Part shown: piece by piece, positions 36,599-44,532 of the stretch | How positions within the stretch are numbered: position 1 is the first letter of the stretch | Layout: each line of letters opens with the position of its first letter | Notes under the pieces: generated by a model | Told to the model about the DNA's origin: nothing | The model's database searches: none | What the model saw: the letters and a program-made list of their open reading frames with translations, nothing else | DNA from: Bacteroidota bacterium | GTDB lineage: Bacteria; Bacteroidota; Bacteroidia; Bacteroidales; P3 | Reading direction: 5' to 3' | NCBI GenBank assembly: GCA_017860255.1 | Contig: JAFNAR010000015.1 | Span: 1-56,292, forward strand | DNA length: 56,292 bases | Program-made: the position numbers and the translations under genes

Positions 36599-38000
36599 CG
36601 TATAGTTTTATGTAGTTTTCAATATTGCTTGCAGGAACCTTTTTGCCAATTATCCTGTTGTCTTTATCCAAAATTAGAATTAAAGGAGTTGATTCCACAT
36701 CAAAATAATCGTGCCAATCGTAGTTAGCAACCAATCCATTAACATTTAACCATTCAAGATTAAGAGATTTAACTTTGTTTTTCCATAGTTGAACATCTGT
36801 TCCTGAATTAACGGCCATAACTTCAACGTTGTAAACATCTTTGAAATTCTTGTAGAAAGTGAAAACCTTAGGGATTTCTGTTTGACAATGTCCACAATCA
36901 TAAGCCCAAAAGATTAGTATCTTATATTTTGAATTTAAGCTATAGAGATTATGTACATTCCCATTTGTATCGGGACAAGCCAAATCGGGAACTGTCTTCA
37001 AAAGCATTGAGTTTTCCCATTTCCTTGCACGAGCAACCTCTTTATCTATTGCAGAAGGTGGCATCCAAGTTGCATCTCCAGAGGCATAGTAACGATTAAT
37101 CATATTGATATATATCTCATCGTGTCCCATATAAGGGCTTTTCAAATATCTTTCAGTGATGTCGTGAACCATATATTTAAACATCAACTTACTTCCTCTT
37201 GCCTTCTCAATCCAATAAACAGCCAGATTAAAAATACTGTCCTTAGTTTGATATTTCATCATTTCGTTCCAATAGTAATTGTAGGTTTGGTGAAAAACAG
37301 CCTTGGGAGTTCTTAATAAACCATCGCATTGAAAATCAAAATTATCAAAATAATGATGAATATAATAATTGTATTTCTGGTTTTGCATTGCAGAAGAATC
37401 CACAGAACCATCTTTCTTATATATATTATCAAATTTAGGAATTTCAACATATTGAGTTGCTTCCAAAACTTTTGAAAGAAGGTGATTAGGATATGTTTTC
37501 ATAAAAACATTCTTAATTGAATCATTCTTCTCATTAATTTGAGCAATTTGTTTATTGAAATTTTCTTCTCCCAATTCCTTTTTCTTTTTGCCCAACTCAT
37601 TAGCCTCAACACTCAATTTGGTTGTTGAGCGAATATAATCGTAGTATATTTCATTATCCTTCGATTTGCTAACCGTCATATTCTTCATCCAGTCTTCTTC
37701 AAGAGTGGATAATGAAAATTTCTGTTCTTTGTCAATAATAAACTCAATATACTTGCCATTGGTATTGGAGACAAAGTAAATGCCTGGGTCAAGAGTTTTG
37801 TCTTTCTTTTCAAAACTGAACTTTCCTTTTTTGTTTACAGCTGTATCAATAGCATAAGTGTTATCCAGATAATAATATCCCAAAATCAAAATAGAGTCTT
37901 TATTACCTTTAACATCAATGTTTATTGAATATTGAGCCTTTAGTGAAGAGTTAAAGAAAAGGCATCCAAAAATAAATAGACTAAAAATAAGCTTTTTCAT
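36576..38000 (-). CDS. Thioredoxin-like envelope protein (CGHC active site)
   Basis: A 474-residue paralogue of the gene that follows it. The start is the ATG at 38000; the longer frame begins with TTG two codons upstream and is not needed. Signal peptide MKKLIFSLFIFGCLFFNSSLKAQ, then the same beta domain (VKGNKDSILILGYYYLD), helical middle, and thioredoxin domain with WAYDCGHCQTEIP (CGHC, 369-372) and ESTPLILILDKD. CGHC is the motif of oxidising thiol-disulfide proteins and differs from CESC in its partner, suggesting the pair has split roles. First gene of the two-gene operon. Confidence 0.86.
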   Translation of the reverse strand: MKKLIFSLFIFGCLFFNSSLKAQYSINIDVKGNKDSILILGYYYLDNTYAIDTAVNKKGKFSFEKKDKTLDPGIYFVSNTNGKYIEFIIDKEQKFSLSTLEEDWMKNMTVSKSKDNEIYYDYIRSTTKLSVEANELGKKKKELGEENFNKQIAQINEKNDSIKNVFMKTYPNHLLSKVLEATQYVEIPKFDNIYKKDGSVDSSAMQNQKYNYYIHHYFDNFDFQCDGLLRTPKAVFHQTYNYYWNEMMKYQTKDSIFNLAVYWIEKARGSKLMFKYMVHDITERYLKSPYMGHDEIYINMINRYYASGDATWMPPSAIDKEVARARKWENSMLLKTVPDLACPDTNGNVHNLYSLNSKYKILIFWAYDCGHCQTEIPKVFTFYKNFKDVYNVEVMAVNSGTDVQLWKNKVKSLNLEWLNVNGLVANYDWHDYFDVESTPLILILDKDNRIIGKKVPASNIENYIKLYDEGKIKL

Positions 38001-38031
38001 ATACAAAAATATCCATTATTAAATTGAACAG

Positions 38032-38039
38032 CAAAAATA
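38032..38039 (-). promoter_or_regulatory. -7 box TATTTTTG of the thioredoxin-like gene pair
   Basis: TATTTTTG on the minus strand, 31 bp before the ATG at 38000. Confidence 0.45.
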
Positions 38040-38093
38040 CAAATCTTATAACAATTAAAAAGTGAAAAAAGTAAACATTAAGTAAAGAATAAC

Positions 38094-38101
38094 TAATTTT
38101 G
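38094..38101 (+). promoter_or_regulatory. -7 box TAATTTTG of the aminotransferase gene
   Basis: TAATTTTG followed by C, 21 bp before the ATG at 38123. No -33 box seen. Confidence 0.45.
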
Positions 38102-38122
38102 CACCAATAATATTTTATCAAT

Positions 38123-39316
38123 ATGAAAACTTCTTTAAATGAATTTCGCCAATATGTGGCTCAAGTTGGGGAGATTGACCCTATAATGATTGATGTGGAA
38201 AAAGCAGAAGGCATTTGGGTTTGGGATACAAGTGGAAAGAAATATATGGATATGCTTTCAGGAATTTGTGTTGGTAATATTGGACACAGAAACAGAAGAG
38301 TTGTTGAAAAGGTTAAAGAACAACTGGATAAATATATGCATATTATGGTTTATGGAGAGTTTGTACAAAGTCCACAACTTGAATATGCAAAGCGATTGAT
38401 GAGTGTTTTGCCTTCAAACTTTAACCAGATATTTTATGTTAATTCAGGCTCTGAAGCAATTGAAGGAGCAATAAAAACAGCCAGACTTTATAATCAAAGA
38501 TCAGAAATAATATCTTTCAAAGACTCTTATCATGGCTCAACACTTGGGTCAGTAAGTCTTTTAAGTGATGAAAGATATACACAAAAGTTTCGTCCACTGC
38601 TTCCCGATTGCAGACAGATTGAATTTAACAACGAAGAAGACCTTAAAAAGATAACAGATAAAACTTGTTGTGTTGTAGCCGAAACAATTCAAGCAGGAGC
38701 AGGAGTAATACTTCCAAAGAATAACTTTCTCAAAAAACTAAAAGAAAGATGCCAAGAAGTAGGGGCTTTGTTGATTATGGATGAAATACAAACAGGATTT
38801 GGTCGCACAGGAAAGCTATTTGGTTTTATGAACTATGACTTTGTTCCCGATATACTTTGCATTGCAAAAGGAATGGGAGGAGGAATGCCAATTGGAGCCT
38901 TTGTTTCATCTGATGAAATAATGAATAAACTAAATAACCATCATCCACTGATTGGACATGCAACAACCTTTGGAGGACATCCAGTAAGTTGTGTTGCAGC
39001 TCTTGAAACCCTAAATACAATTATCGAAGAAAACCTGATGGATGAGGCAGATGCAAAAGGAGAGATATATCGCACCAAACTAATCCACCCACAAATTAAA
39101 GAGGTTAGGGGAATAGGACTTTTCAACTGTATAGAATTAAAAAATAAAGAAAACTGGCAAAAAGCCTTAGTAAGTTGTTTTGAAGAAGGAATAATAACAG
39201 GAACACATCTTTTCAACGAAGGATGCCTAAGTGTTAAACCCCCTTTAACAATAACTTATGAAGAAATAAACCTTTCAATAGAAAAAATCCTCAAAGCATT
39301 AGATACTTTAAATTAA
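38123..39316 (+). CDS. Class-III pyridoxal-phosphate aminotransferase
   Basis: A 397-residue PLP enzyme of the acetylornithine/ornithine/4-aminobutyrate aminotransferase group. The cofactor phosphate loop is VNSGSEAIEGAIKTAR, followed by FKDSYHGSTLGSVSL. The PLP-ring Asp is in LLIMDEIQTGFGRTGKLFG (around 215-233), and the Schiff-base Lys in DILCIAKGMGGGMPIGAF (around 250). GHATTFGGHPVSC closes the site. No arginine, lysine or GABA genes are adjacent, so the substrate is open. Transcribed alone, divergent from the thioredoxin-like pair. Confidence 0.9.
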   Translation: MKTSLNEFRQYVAQVGEIDPIMIDVEKAEGIWVWDTSGKKYMDMLSGICVGNIGHRNRRVVEKVKEQLDKYMHIMVYGEFVQSPQLEYAKRLMSVLPSNFNQIFYVNSGSEAIEGAIKTARLYNQRSEIISFKDSYHGSTLGSVSLLSDERYTQKFRPLLPDCRQIEFNNEEDLKKITDKTCCVVAETIQAGAGVILPKNNFLKKLKERCQEVGALLIMDEIQTGFGRTGKLFGFMNYDFVPDILCIAKGMGGGMPIGAFVSSDEIMNKLNNHHPLIGHATTFGGHPVSCVAALETLNTIIEENLMDEADAKGEIYRTKLIHPQIKEVRGIGLFNCIELKNKENWQKALVSCFEEGIITGTHLFNEGCLSVKPPLTITYEEINLSIEKILKALDTLN

Positions 39317-39350
39317 CTTTATTTTCCTCAATACTTATATCAAGGCATCA

Positions 39351-39457
39351 AAAAGACGCCGTTATTTGTTCAAAAGATCTCATTATTTGACCAAATAATG
39401 GCGTCTTTGACTATCAAAGATCTCGTTATTTACTCAAAAGATGCCATCTTTTCGCAT
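39351..39457. repeat. 21-bp-period array, motif AAAGAYSYCRTTATTT, one unit inverted
   Basis: The hexamer cores GACGCC (39355) and GATCTC (39376) are 21 bp apart; GATCTC (39419) and GATGCC (39440) are also 21 bp apart. Between them an inverted unit reads TAATGGCGTCTTT (GGCGTC at 39400). Units 2 and 3 form the head-to-head palindrome CATTATTTG-AC-CAAATAATG (39381-39400). The last unit is itself palindromic (AAAAGATGCCATCTTTT). The gap 39317-39741 holds this array, then a promoter and leader hairpin, and no gene. Confidence 0.85.
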
Positions 39458-39536
39458 CAATAATACTTTTTAAACATAAAATAACTTTAAAGAGAAATTT
39501 CACAAGAGATATTATTAACAATTATTATAATATTAT

Positions 39537-39568
39537 TTTGTCTGTAAAAGAAGAATATTGTATATTTG
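39537..39568 (+). promoter_or_regulatory. Promoter with a long leader before the T9SS cargo gene
   Basis: TTTG (39537-39540) and TATATTTG (39561-39568), 20 bp apart, an excellent match to the Bacteroidota consensus. The ATG is 174 bp further, so the transcript would carry a leader of about 165 nt. Confidence 0.65.
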
Positions 39569-39570
39569 TC

Positions 39571-39617
39571 GAAAATTATAAATCATATTTATATGATAGT
39601 TTTTATTTATAATTTTC
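39571..39617 (+). other. Stem-loop at the start of the 39742 gene leader
   Basis: GAAAATTATAAAT (39571-39583) pairs with ATTTATAATTTTC (39605-39617) over 13 bp. Inside lies a second small palindrome, CATATTTATATG (39584-39595). It begins 3 bp after the -7 box, so the transcript start would fall in or near the first arm. No riboswitch class was recognised. Confidence 0.5.
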
Positions 39618-39741
39618 TATTCCTTCTTTATGTTATTCTTATAGCATTATCCTTTCTTTGTAAATTCAATTCCTTTCTTTCTAATTTACCCTTTGCAATC
39701 AAGCCTAAAAACAATATTAAACTAATTAACTAATTATAATT

Positions 39742-40809
39742 ATGAAAAAGCTAATCTTAACAATAGCCTTGTTTTTTGCATTCATAGGAGTTAATGCACA
39801 AACACAATATGATACAATAGTTTATCATCCTTATGACTTAAGTAATTATTATATAGGAGGAATGGATTTGGCTTATCATGAATTACGTTCATTGAAATGT
39901 TATGGTTGCTCTTCTGGAAATCTTCCAGGAACAAATGCACCATGTTGGCCGTTTGGATTTGCAACAGGAAGAAATTCATATGAAGTTCAAGGAGTAGCAC
40001 AACCCTATCATTTTGATTCAACAGTTACAGTAATTGGAATAGCTGTAAAAGTTGCTAATGGAAGTTTAAACCCTTCTTTAAATGGAACTGTTTTTTCCCG
40101 TATAATGGATATGGAATTTAAACAATTATCTCTAACTCCTATCTTCCCTTGGCACACTCCAGACTCTGATGGATATAAAAGACATATGTTCTTTGATGAA
40201 GTCCCCGTAAAGGATTTTGTATTAGCAGGCGATATTCCTCAATATAGTCAAACTGGATTTATTATTGTATATCCTTGCACATGGAGTTTATATGATACAG
40301 TAGGATGTTTGGAAAATTATCTTCGTTCAAATAGATTACCTTATGATACAATGTATGTTGGAATAGATTACCATGCTCAAAATCCATTTGCAACAGTAAC
40401 CGACACTTTATATGCATCAACCTTTGCAGAGAGTCCTTGGTTATTGAAAGATAGTGTATGGGTTCGTTTTGCTGATGATCCAGTTTATAATTTATATCAA
40501 AAGACATTTATTGAATTTCTACCAATCTTAAAAGTTCCAAGAGCAGATAGTTTAAGTATGGTTGAAGAAATAAGTAATGATAATTCAATAAAGCTTTATC
40601 CAAATCCAGCAGAAAATACTTTAAATATAGAAAGTCAAGAAATAATAAAAGAGATAGAGTTTTACGATGCCTTAGGTAAGGAAGCAAAGACAATAACACT
40701 AAATAGAAAAGAAGCTACGATAGATATAAGTTCTCTTGCTAAGGGTAATTATATTGTAAACTTAATTACCGACAAAGGAAAAATAACTAAGAAATTGGTT
40801 GTAAAATAA
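39742..40809 (+). CDS. Secreted protein with T9SS type A C-terminal sorting domain
   Basis: A 355-residue protein with a signal peptide (MKKLILTIALFFAFIGVNAQ). The middle part contains the segment VAQPYHFDSTVTVIGIAVKV, which resembles the partial protein at the window end, and several Cys (YGCSSG, YPCTW). The last ~75 residues (IKLYPNPAENTLNIES to KLVVK) are a clear type IX sorting domain, with YPNPA and a KGNYIVNL strand, so the protein is exported across the outer membrane and probably surface-attached. The function of the mature domain is unknown. Confidence 0.85.
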   Translation: MKKLILTIALFFAFIGVNAQTQYDTIVYHPYDLSNYYIGGMDLAYHELRSLKCYGCSSGNLPGTNAPCWPFGFATGRNSYEVQGVAQPYHFDSTVTVIGIAVKVANGSLNPSLNGTVFSRIMDMEFKQLSLTPIFPWHTPDSDGYKRHMFFDEVPVKDFVLAGDIPQYSQTGFIIVYPCTWSLYDTVGCLENYLRSNRLPYDTMYVGIDYHAQNPFATVTDTLYASTFAESPWLLKDSVWVRFADDPVYNLYQKTFIEFLPILKVPRADSLSMVEEISNDNSIKLYPNPAENTLNIESQEIIKEIEFYDALGKEAKTITLNRKEATIDISSLAKGNYIVNLITDKGKITKKLVVK

Positions 40810-40814
40810 AGGAA

Positions 40815-40840
40815 AAGGGATGTAAAGTACATCCCTTCTT
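40815..40840. terminator. Hairpin between convergent T9SS cargo gene and small membrane-protein gene
   Basis: Stem AAGGGATGTA / TACATCCCTT (10 bp) with loop AAG, followed on the + strand by CTTCATTT. It lies 6 bp after one stop and just outside the other. Confidence 0.7.
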
Positions 40841-40843
40841 CAT

Positions 40844-41041
40844 TTATTCCTCTTCTTCTTTATCCTTGCTTTTCTTCTTAAATTGAATAACAGCAATTAA
40901 ATCACAAACAATACTTAAGGCTATTAACGATATGCTTGCGGTAAAGTTGATAATGTCAAGCATGAATAATACTGCTGCTAAGATTATTGAAATAAAACCA
41001 GCAAAAAGCCAAGGATTTCTTACAAATTTAGAATCTTCCAT
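40844..41041 (-). CDS. Small two-segment membrane protein downstream of metG
   Basis: A 65-residue protein with two hydrophobic segments, about 12-31 (LFAGFISIILAAVLFMLDII) and 33-53 (FTASISLIALSIVCDLIAVIQF). The tail is very charged (KKKSKDKEEEE). It starts 26 bp after the metG stop and probably shares its transcript. No family was recognised. The clean start, charge pattern and terminator position argue that it is a real gene. Confidence 0.65.
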   Translation of the reverse strand: MEDSKFVRNPWLFAGFISIILAAVLFMLDIINFTASISLIALSIVCDLIAVIQFKKKSKDKEEEE

Positions 41042-41067
41042 ATCATTAATGATTTATTTTCTTATTA

Positions 41068-43122
41068 TTATCTTATTTCTGCTCCGTTTACTACCTTTTC
41101 TTTTGGGGAAACAAAAACTAATTTTCCGTCTTTGTCTTCCGCCATTAAAATCATTCCTTGTGATTGAATTCCTCTTAATTCTTTTGGAGCAAGGTTAACC
41201 AAAACAGAAACTTGTGTTCCTATAATTTTTTCTGGTTCAAAGTATTCTGCAATTCCACTAACAATTGTTCTTTGGTCAATGCCAGTGTCTATCTTTAGTT
41301 TCAATAGTTTCTTTGTCTTTGGAACTTTCTCTGCTTCAAGAATTGTTCCAGTGCGAATATCCATTTTTGCAAAATCATCAAATTGAATATTCTCTTTTTG
41401 TTCACTTGCTTTATAGTTGTTTTCTTTGTTGCTTTCCTTTGTTTGAAGAAGTTTATTTGTTTGTTTTTCTATTTCAGAGTCTTCAATTCTTTCAAACAAA
41501 AGTTCTGCTTCTTCAATTTTATGTCCTTCTTTAAGCAAATTGCTGTTTCCAACTTCAAACCAGTTTAATGGATTAATATTAATCATCTTTTGGAGTTTCT
41601 TTGCAGAGAATGGAAGGAATGGCTCCATAAGGATAGCAAGGTTAGCACATATTTGAAGGCTGATATTTATTGAGTTCTCAGTTCTTTCAATATCAGTTTT
41701 AATTGTCTTCCAAGGTTCGTTTTCGGTTAAATACTTATTTCCCAAACGTGCCAGATTCATCATTTCAAATAATGCTTCACGGAATTTGTATGTCTCCAAT
41801 AAAGTACCAATCTTTTGAGGATAGGTTTTAATTTCTTCTATGGTGGCTTTGTCTAATTCGTTAAGGGAATTAAGTTTTGGAACTTTGCCTTCAAAATATT
41901 TATGTGTAAGTACAATTGTTCTGTTAATGAAGTTACCCAAAATGGCAACAAGTTCGCTGTTATTGCGTGTTTGAAAGTCTTTCCAGGTAAAGTCATTGTC
42001 TTTTGATTCAGGAGCATTGGCACAAAGAACATAACGCAAAATATCCTGTTTGTTAGGGAAGTCAACCAAATATTCATCTAACCAAACAGCCCAGTTTCTT
42101 GAAGTTGAAATTTTATCTCCTTCAAGGTTTAGGAATTCATTGGCAGGAACATTTTCAGGTAATATATAACTTCCTTCAGCTTTTAGCATTGAAGGGAAAA
42201 CAATGCAATGGAAAACAATATTGTCTTTTCCAATAAAATGAACAAGCTTAGTTTCTTTGTCTTTCCACCATTTTTCCCAATCATTTGGAAACAGTTCAAT
42301 TGTGTTTGAAATATATCCTATTGGAGCATCAAACCAAACATATAAAACCTTACCATCAGCTCCTTCAATTGGAACTTTTACTCCCCAATCCAAATCTCTT
42401 GTAACGGCTCTTGGTTGAAGTCCTTGTTCTATCCAGCTTTTGCATTGTCCATAAACATTAGGCTTCCATTCTTTGTGGTTTTCCAATATCCATTCTCTAA
42501 GGAAAACTTCATAATCATTAAGTGGTAAAAACCAGTGTTTGGTTTCTCTCAAAACTGGTTTTGCTCCACTTAGGGTTGATTGAGGATTGATTAAATCGGT
42601 TGCATTTAAACTTGTTCCACAAGCTTCACACTGATCGCCATAAGCTTTCTCGTTTCCACAATGAGGACAAGTGCCTGTAATGTATCTATCTGCCAAAAAT
42701 GCTTTGGCTTCTTCATCATAATATTGTTCTGAAACCTTTTCTATAAATTTTCCTTCATTGAAGAGTTTTTTAAAGAATTCAGATGAGGTTTTGTGATGAG
42801 TTTGTGATGAGGTACGTGAATAGATATCGTAGGTAATTCCAAATTCTTCAAATGATTTCTTAATTATATTATGGTATCTGTCCACAATATCTTGAGGTGT
42901 TACTCCTTCTTTCTTTGCCTTAATTGTAATTGGCACTCCATGTTCATCACTTCCTCCAACAAAAATTACATCCTCCTGCATCAAACGAAGATAACGCACA
43001 TAAATATCTGCAGGAACATAAACTCCAGCCAAATGTCCAATATGAACTCCTCCATTTGCATAAGGAAGAGCAGTTGTTACGTTAAAACGTTTAAATTTCT
43101 TTTCTTTATCTGTGTATGTCAT
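41068..43122 (-). CDS. metG: Methionyl-tRNA synthetase
   Basis: Charges tRNA-Met. [20 protein letters not shown] carries the HIGH motif (about residues 18-37). The zinc knuckle [18 protein letters not shown] has four Cys. [13 protein letters not shown] is the KMSKS-loop variant usual in this lineage. [12 protein letters not shown] and [13 protein letters not shown] belong to the catalytic core. Residues about 575-684 form the C-terminal EMAPII/Trbp-like tRNA-binding domain ([20 protein letters not shown]). Length 684 matches the long, dimeric form. Confidence 0.96.
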   Translation of the reverse strand: MTYTDKEKKFKRFNVTTALPYANGGVHIGHLAGVYVPADIYVRYLRLMQEDVIFVGGSDEHGVPITIKAKKEGVTPQDIVDRYHNIIKKSFEEFGITYDIYSRTSSQTHHKTSSEFFKKLFNEGKFIEKVSEQYYDEEAKAFLADRYITGTCPHCGNEKAYGDQCEACGTSLNATDLINPQSTLSGAKPVLRETKHWFLPLNDYEVFLREWILENHKEWKPNVYGQCKSWIEQGLQPRAVTRDLDWGVKVPIEGADGKVLYVWFDAPIGYISNTIELFPNDWEKWWKDKETKLVHFIGKDNIVFHCIVFPSMLKAEGSYILPENVPANEFLNLEGDKISTSRNWAVWLDEYLVDFPNKQDILRYVLCANAPESKDNDFTWKDFQTRNNSELVAILGNFINRTIVLTHKYFEGKVPKLNSLNELDKATIEEIKTYPQKIGTLLETYKFREALFEMMNLARLGNKYLTENEPWKTIKTDIERTENSINISLQICANLAILMEPFLPFSAKKLQKMININPLNWFEVGNSNLLKEGHKIEEAELLFERIEDSEIEKQTNKLLQTKESNKENNYKASEQKENIQFDDFAKMDIRTGTILEAEKVPKTKKLLKLKIDTGIDQRTIVSGIAEYFEPEKIIGTQVSVLVNLAPKELRGIQSQGMILMAEDKDGKLVFVSPKEKVVNGAEIR

Positions 43123-43215
43123 AAATTATTTTGTTTTTTCTTCTTATTTATTTCTTCAACAAAAAAGCGAAGGAATGTTTATTTATAAATTATGTTTAAA
43201 GGAAAAATCAAGTTG

Positions 43216-43223
43216 CAAAGGTA
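43216..43223 (-). promoter_or_regulatory. -7 box TACCTTTG of metG
   Basis: TACCTTTG on the minus strand, 93 bp before the metG ATG at 43122; leader of about 85 nt. Confidence 0.5.
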
Positions 43224-43403
43224 GTAAAATAATAGAAATAATTAAAAATTGTTTCAAAATGAGTTGGAATAGACTTATATATCCAAAATTAAAGAAAAAG
43301 ATATTTGATTGTATAAGGAAAGCCTTAATTAAAACTTGCTAAACTTCTTTTTAATCTAAAGAAACTAAGTTTAGAACTATTTAAACTTGATTTTAATCTC
43401 AAT

Positions 43404-43548
43404 TTCATGCCATGATGTTTTTTAATTCATGGCATGAATTACTCGAAATCATGCCATGAATTGCTTGGAATCATGCCATGAAATTGGTCAATTCATGCCA
43501 TGAATTCAATTAAATCATGCCATGAATCCGAGAATATCATGCCATGAT
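43404..43548. repeat. Seven-copy palindromic array, 22-bp period, motif WTCATGSCATGAW
   Basis: The 11-bp palindrome TCATG(G/C)CATGA starts at 43405, 43427, 43449, 43471, 43493, 43515 and 43537, an exact 22-bp period. Copy 2 has a G centre, the rest C. Flanking bases are mostly AATTCATG...CATGAATT. Left (CTAAGTTTAG, TTTTAATCTCAA) and right (CTCAGATTAAATCC, ACTTAGTTTTT) flanks are imperfect inverted copies of each other. The 598-bp gap 43123-43720 holds this array, the metG promoter and a terminator, and no convincing gene. Confidence 0.93.
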
Positions 43549-43670
43549 TCTCAGATTAAATCCTTATTTTATTAGATAAAGACTTGATTTACTTAGTTTT
43601 TAATAAGACTTTTTTACTTCTTTTTAAGACTTATTTTTCCCTGAATAATGATAAGAATTATTGAAAAAGA

Positions 43671-43698
43671 AAGGGATTGTAAATTAATACAATCCCTT
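43671..43698 (-). terminator. Intrinsic terminator of the 193-residue barrel gene
   Basis: 11-bp stem AAGGGATTGTA / TACAATCCCTT with loop AATTAA; T-rich beyond it on the minus strand. The same stem recurs after gcvP at 44462. Confidence 0.8.
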
Positions 43699-43720
43699 CC
43701 AATTTAAAAAAGATTTGTGA

Positions 43721-44302
43721 TTAGAAAATAAATCTAAATCCACCTGTAATATTGCCATTTAAACCACCTTCAATTAATTTTAAATGTTTTGTTGACTTAT
43801 TATAATCTACAAAAGAAAACTCATATCCTCCAAAAGCAAAACTAATTGCAATATTATCAGATATTTTGTAATCAAAAACAAAAGGTTTTATTCCAAAACC
43901 ATACTCAAAGAAAGAATCGTTAAGATTATAAAAAGCATCATTAGATAGAGCCCTTCCTGCTCCTATAGCAAAATATATTTGTGGAGTATATCTCAATCTT
44001 TCAGTTATATTTTTGCAATACATAAAGGTTGGCTTAATGTAAAAAGTTGGTTGCTTATAATCTATTGTCTTAATATAATAGTAATCTGTTCCTAATGTTG
44101 CTCCAATATATAAGTTATTATGAACTTTGTGGAAGTAATCAAAATAAATACCCATATTAAGAGCATTATCAGTATTGTAATTGTTTCCATCAGACTGTTC
44201 ATTATAATAAATATTGCCTCCAAGTATATTTTTACTTTGAGCGCTTACGCTAATACCTGCTATGGTAAAAAATAGAATAAAAAATAGATTTTTGATTTTC
44301 AT
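43721..44302 (-). CDS. Predicted small outer-membrane beta-barrel protein
   Basis: A 193-residue protein: signal peptide MKIKNLFFILFFTIAGISVSAQ, then about eight amphipathic strands with aromatic belts (NLYIGATLGTDYYYI, YTPQIYFAIGAGRAL, IAISFAFGGYEFSF) and a C-terminal strand ending in Phe (ITGGFRFIF), the usual outer-membrane assembly signal. It resembles OmpA-barrel/OmpW-like small porins in layout but no family can be named. It has its own promoter and terminator. Confidence 0.8.
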   Translation of the reverse strand: MKIKNLFFILFFTIAGISVSAQSKNILGGNIYYNEQSDGNNYNTDNALNMGIYFDYFHKVHNNLYIGATLGTDYYYIKTIDYKQPTFYIKPTFMYCKNITERLRYTPQIYFAIGAGRALSNDAFYNLNDSFFEYGFGIKPFVFDYKISDNIAISFAFGGYEFSFVDYNKSTKHLKLIEGGLNGNITGGFRFIF

Positions 44303-44365
44303 TGCTCTTAATATTTTTGTTGATAATTAAATGTCTTTAATTTGTTCTCTTTTGAGAAACATATG

Positions 44366-44399
44366 CAAAGTTAGAAACTATTTTTTAACTTGGAACAAA
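44366..44399 (-). promoter_or_regulatory. Promoter of the 193-residue barrel gene
   Basis: TTTG (44399-44396) and TAACTTTG (44373-44366) on the minus strand, 22 bp apart. The -7 box ends 63 bp before the ATG. Confidence 0.6.
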
Positions 44400-44461
44400 T
44401 TTTAAACAGAAAAATAAATTTATTTTTCATTTAAAGATGTTTTAGTTACAATATAAAAAGA

Positions 44462-44489
44462 AAGGGATTGTAATTTAATACAATCCCTT
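44462..44489 (-). terminator. Intrinsic terminator of gcvP
   Basis: 11-bp stem AAGGGATTGTA / TACAATCCCTT, loop ATTTAA, about 44 bp after the gcvP stop. The stem is identical to that at 43671. Confidence 0.8.
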
Positions 44490-44532
44490 CGTATTTTAAC
44501 CATTATTTTTAATGGTTTATTTTAAGAAATTT

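Noticed and set aside
43112..43342. Small plus-strand ORF (76 codons) upstream of metG
   Set aside because: It overlaps the metG start and its -7 box on the other strand, has no promoter or recognisable feature, and is rich in Lys/Ile/Cys codons typical of chance frames in AT-rich DNA.
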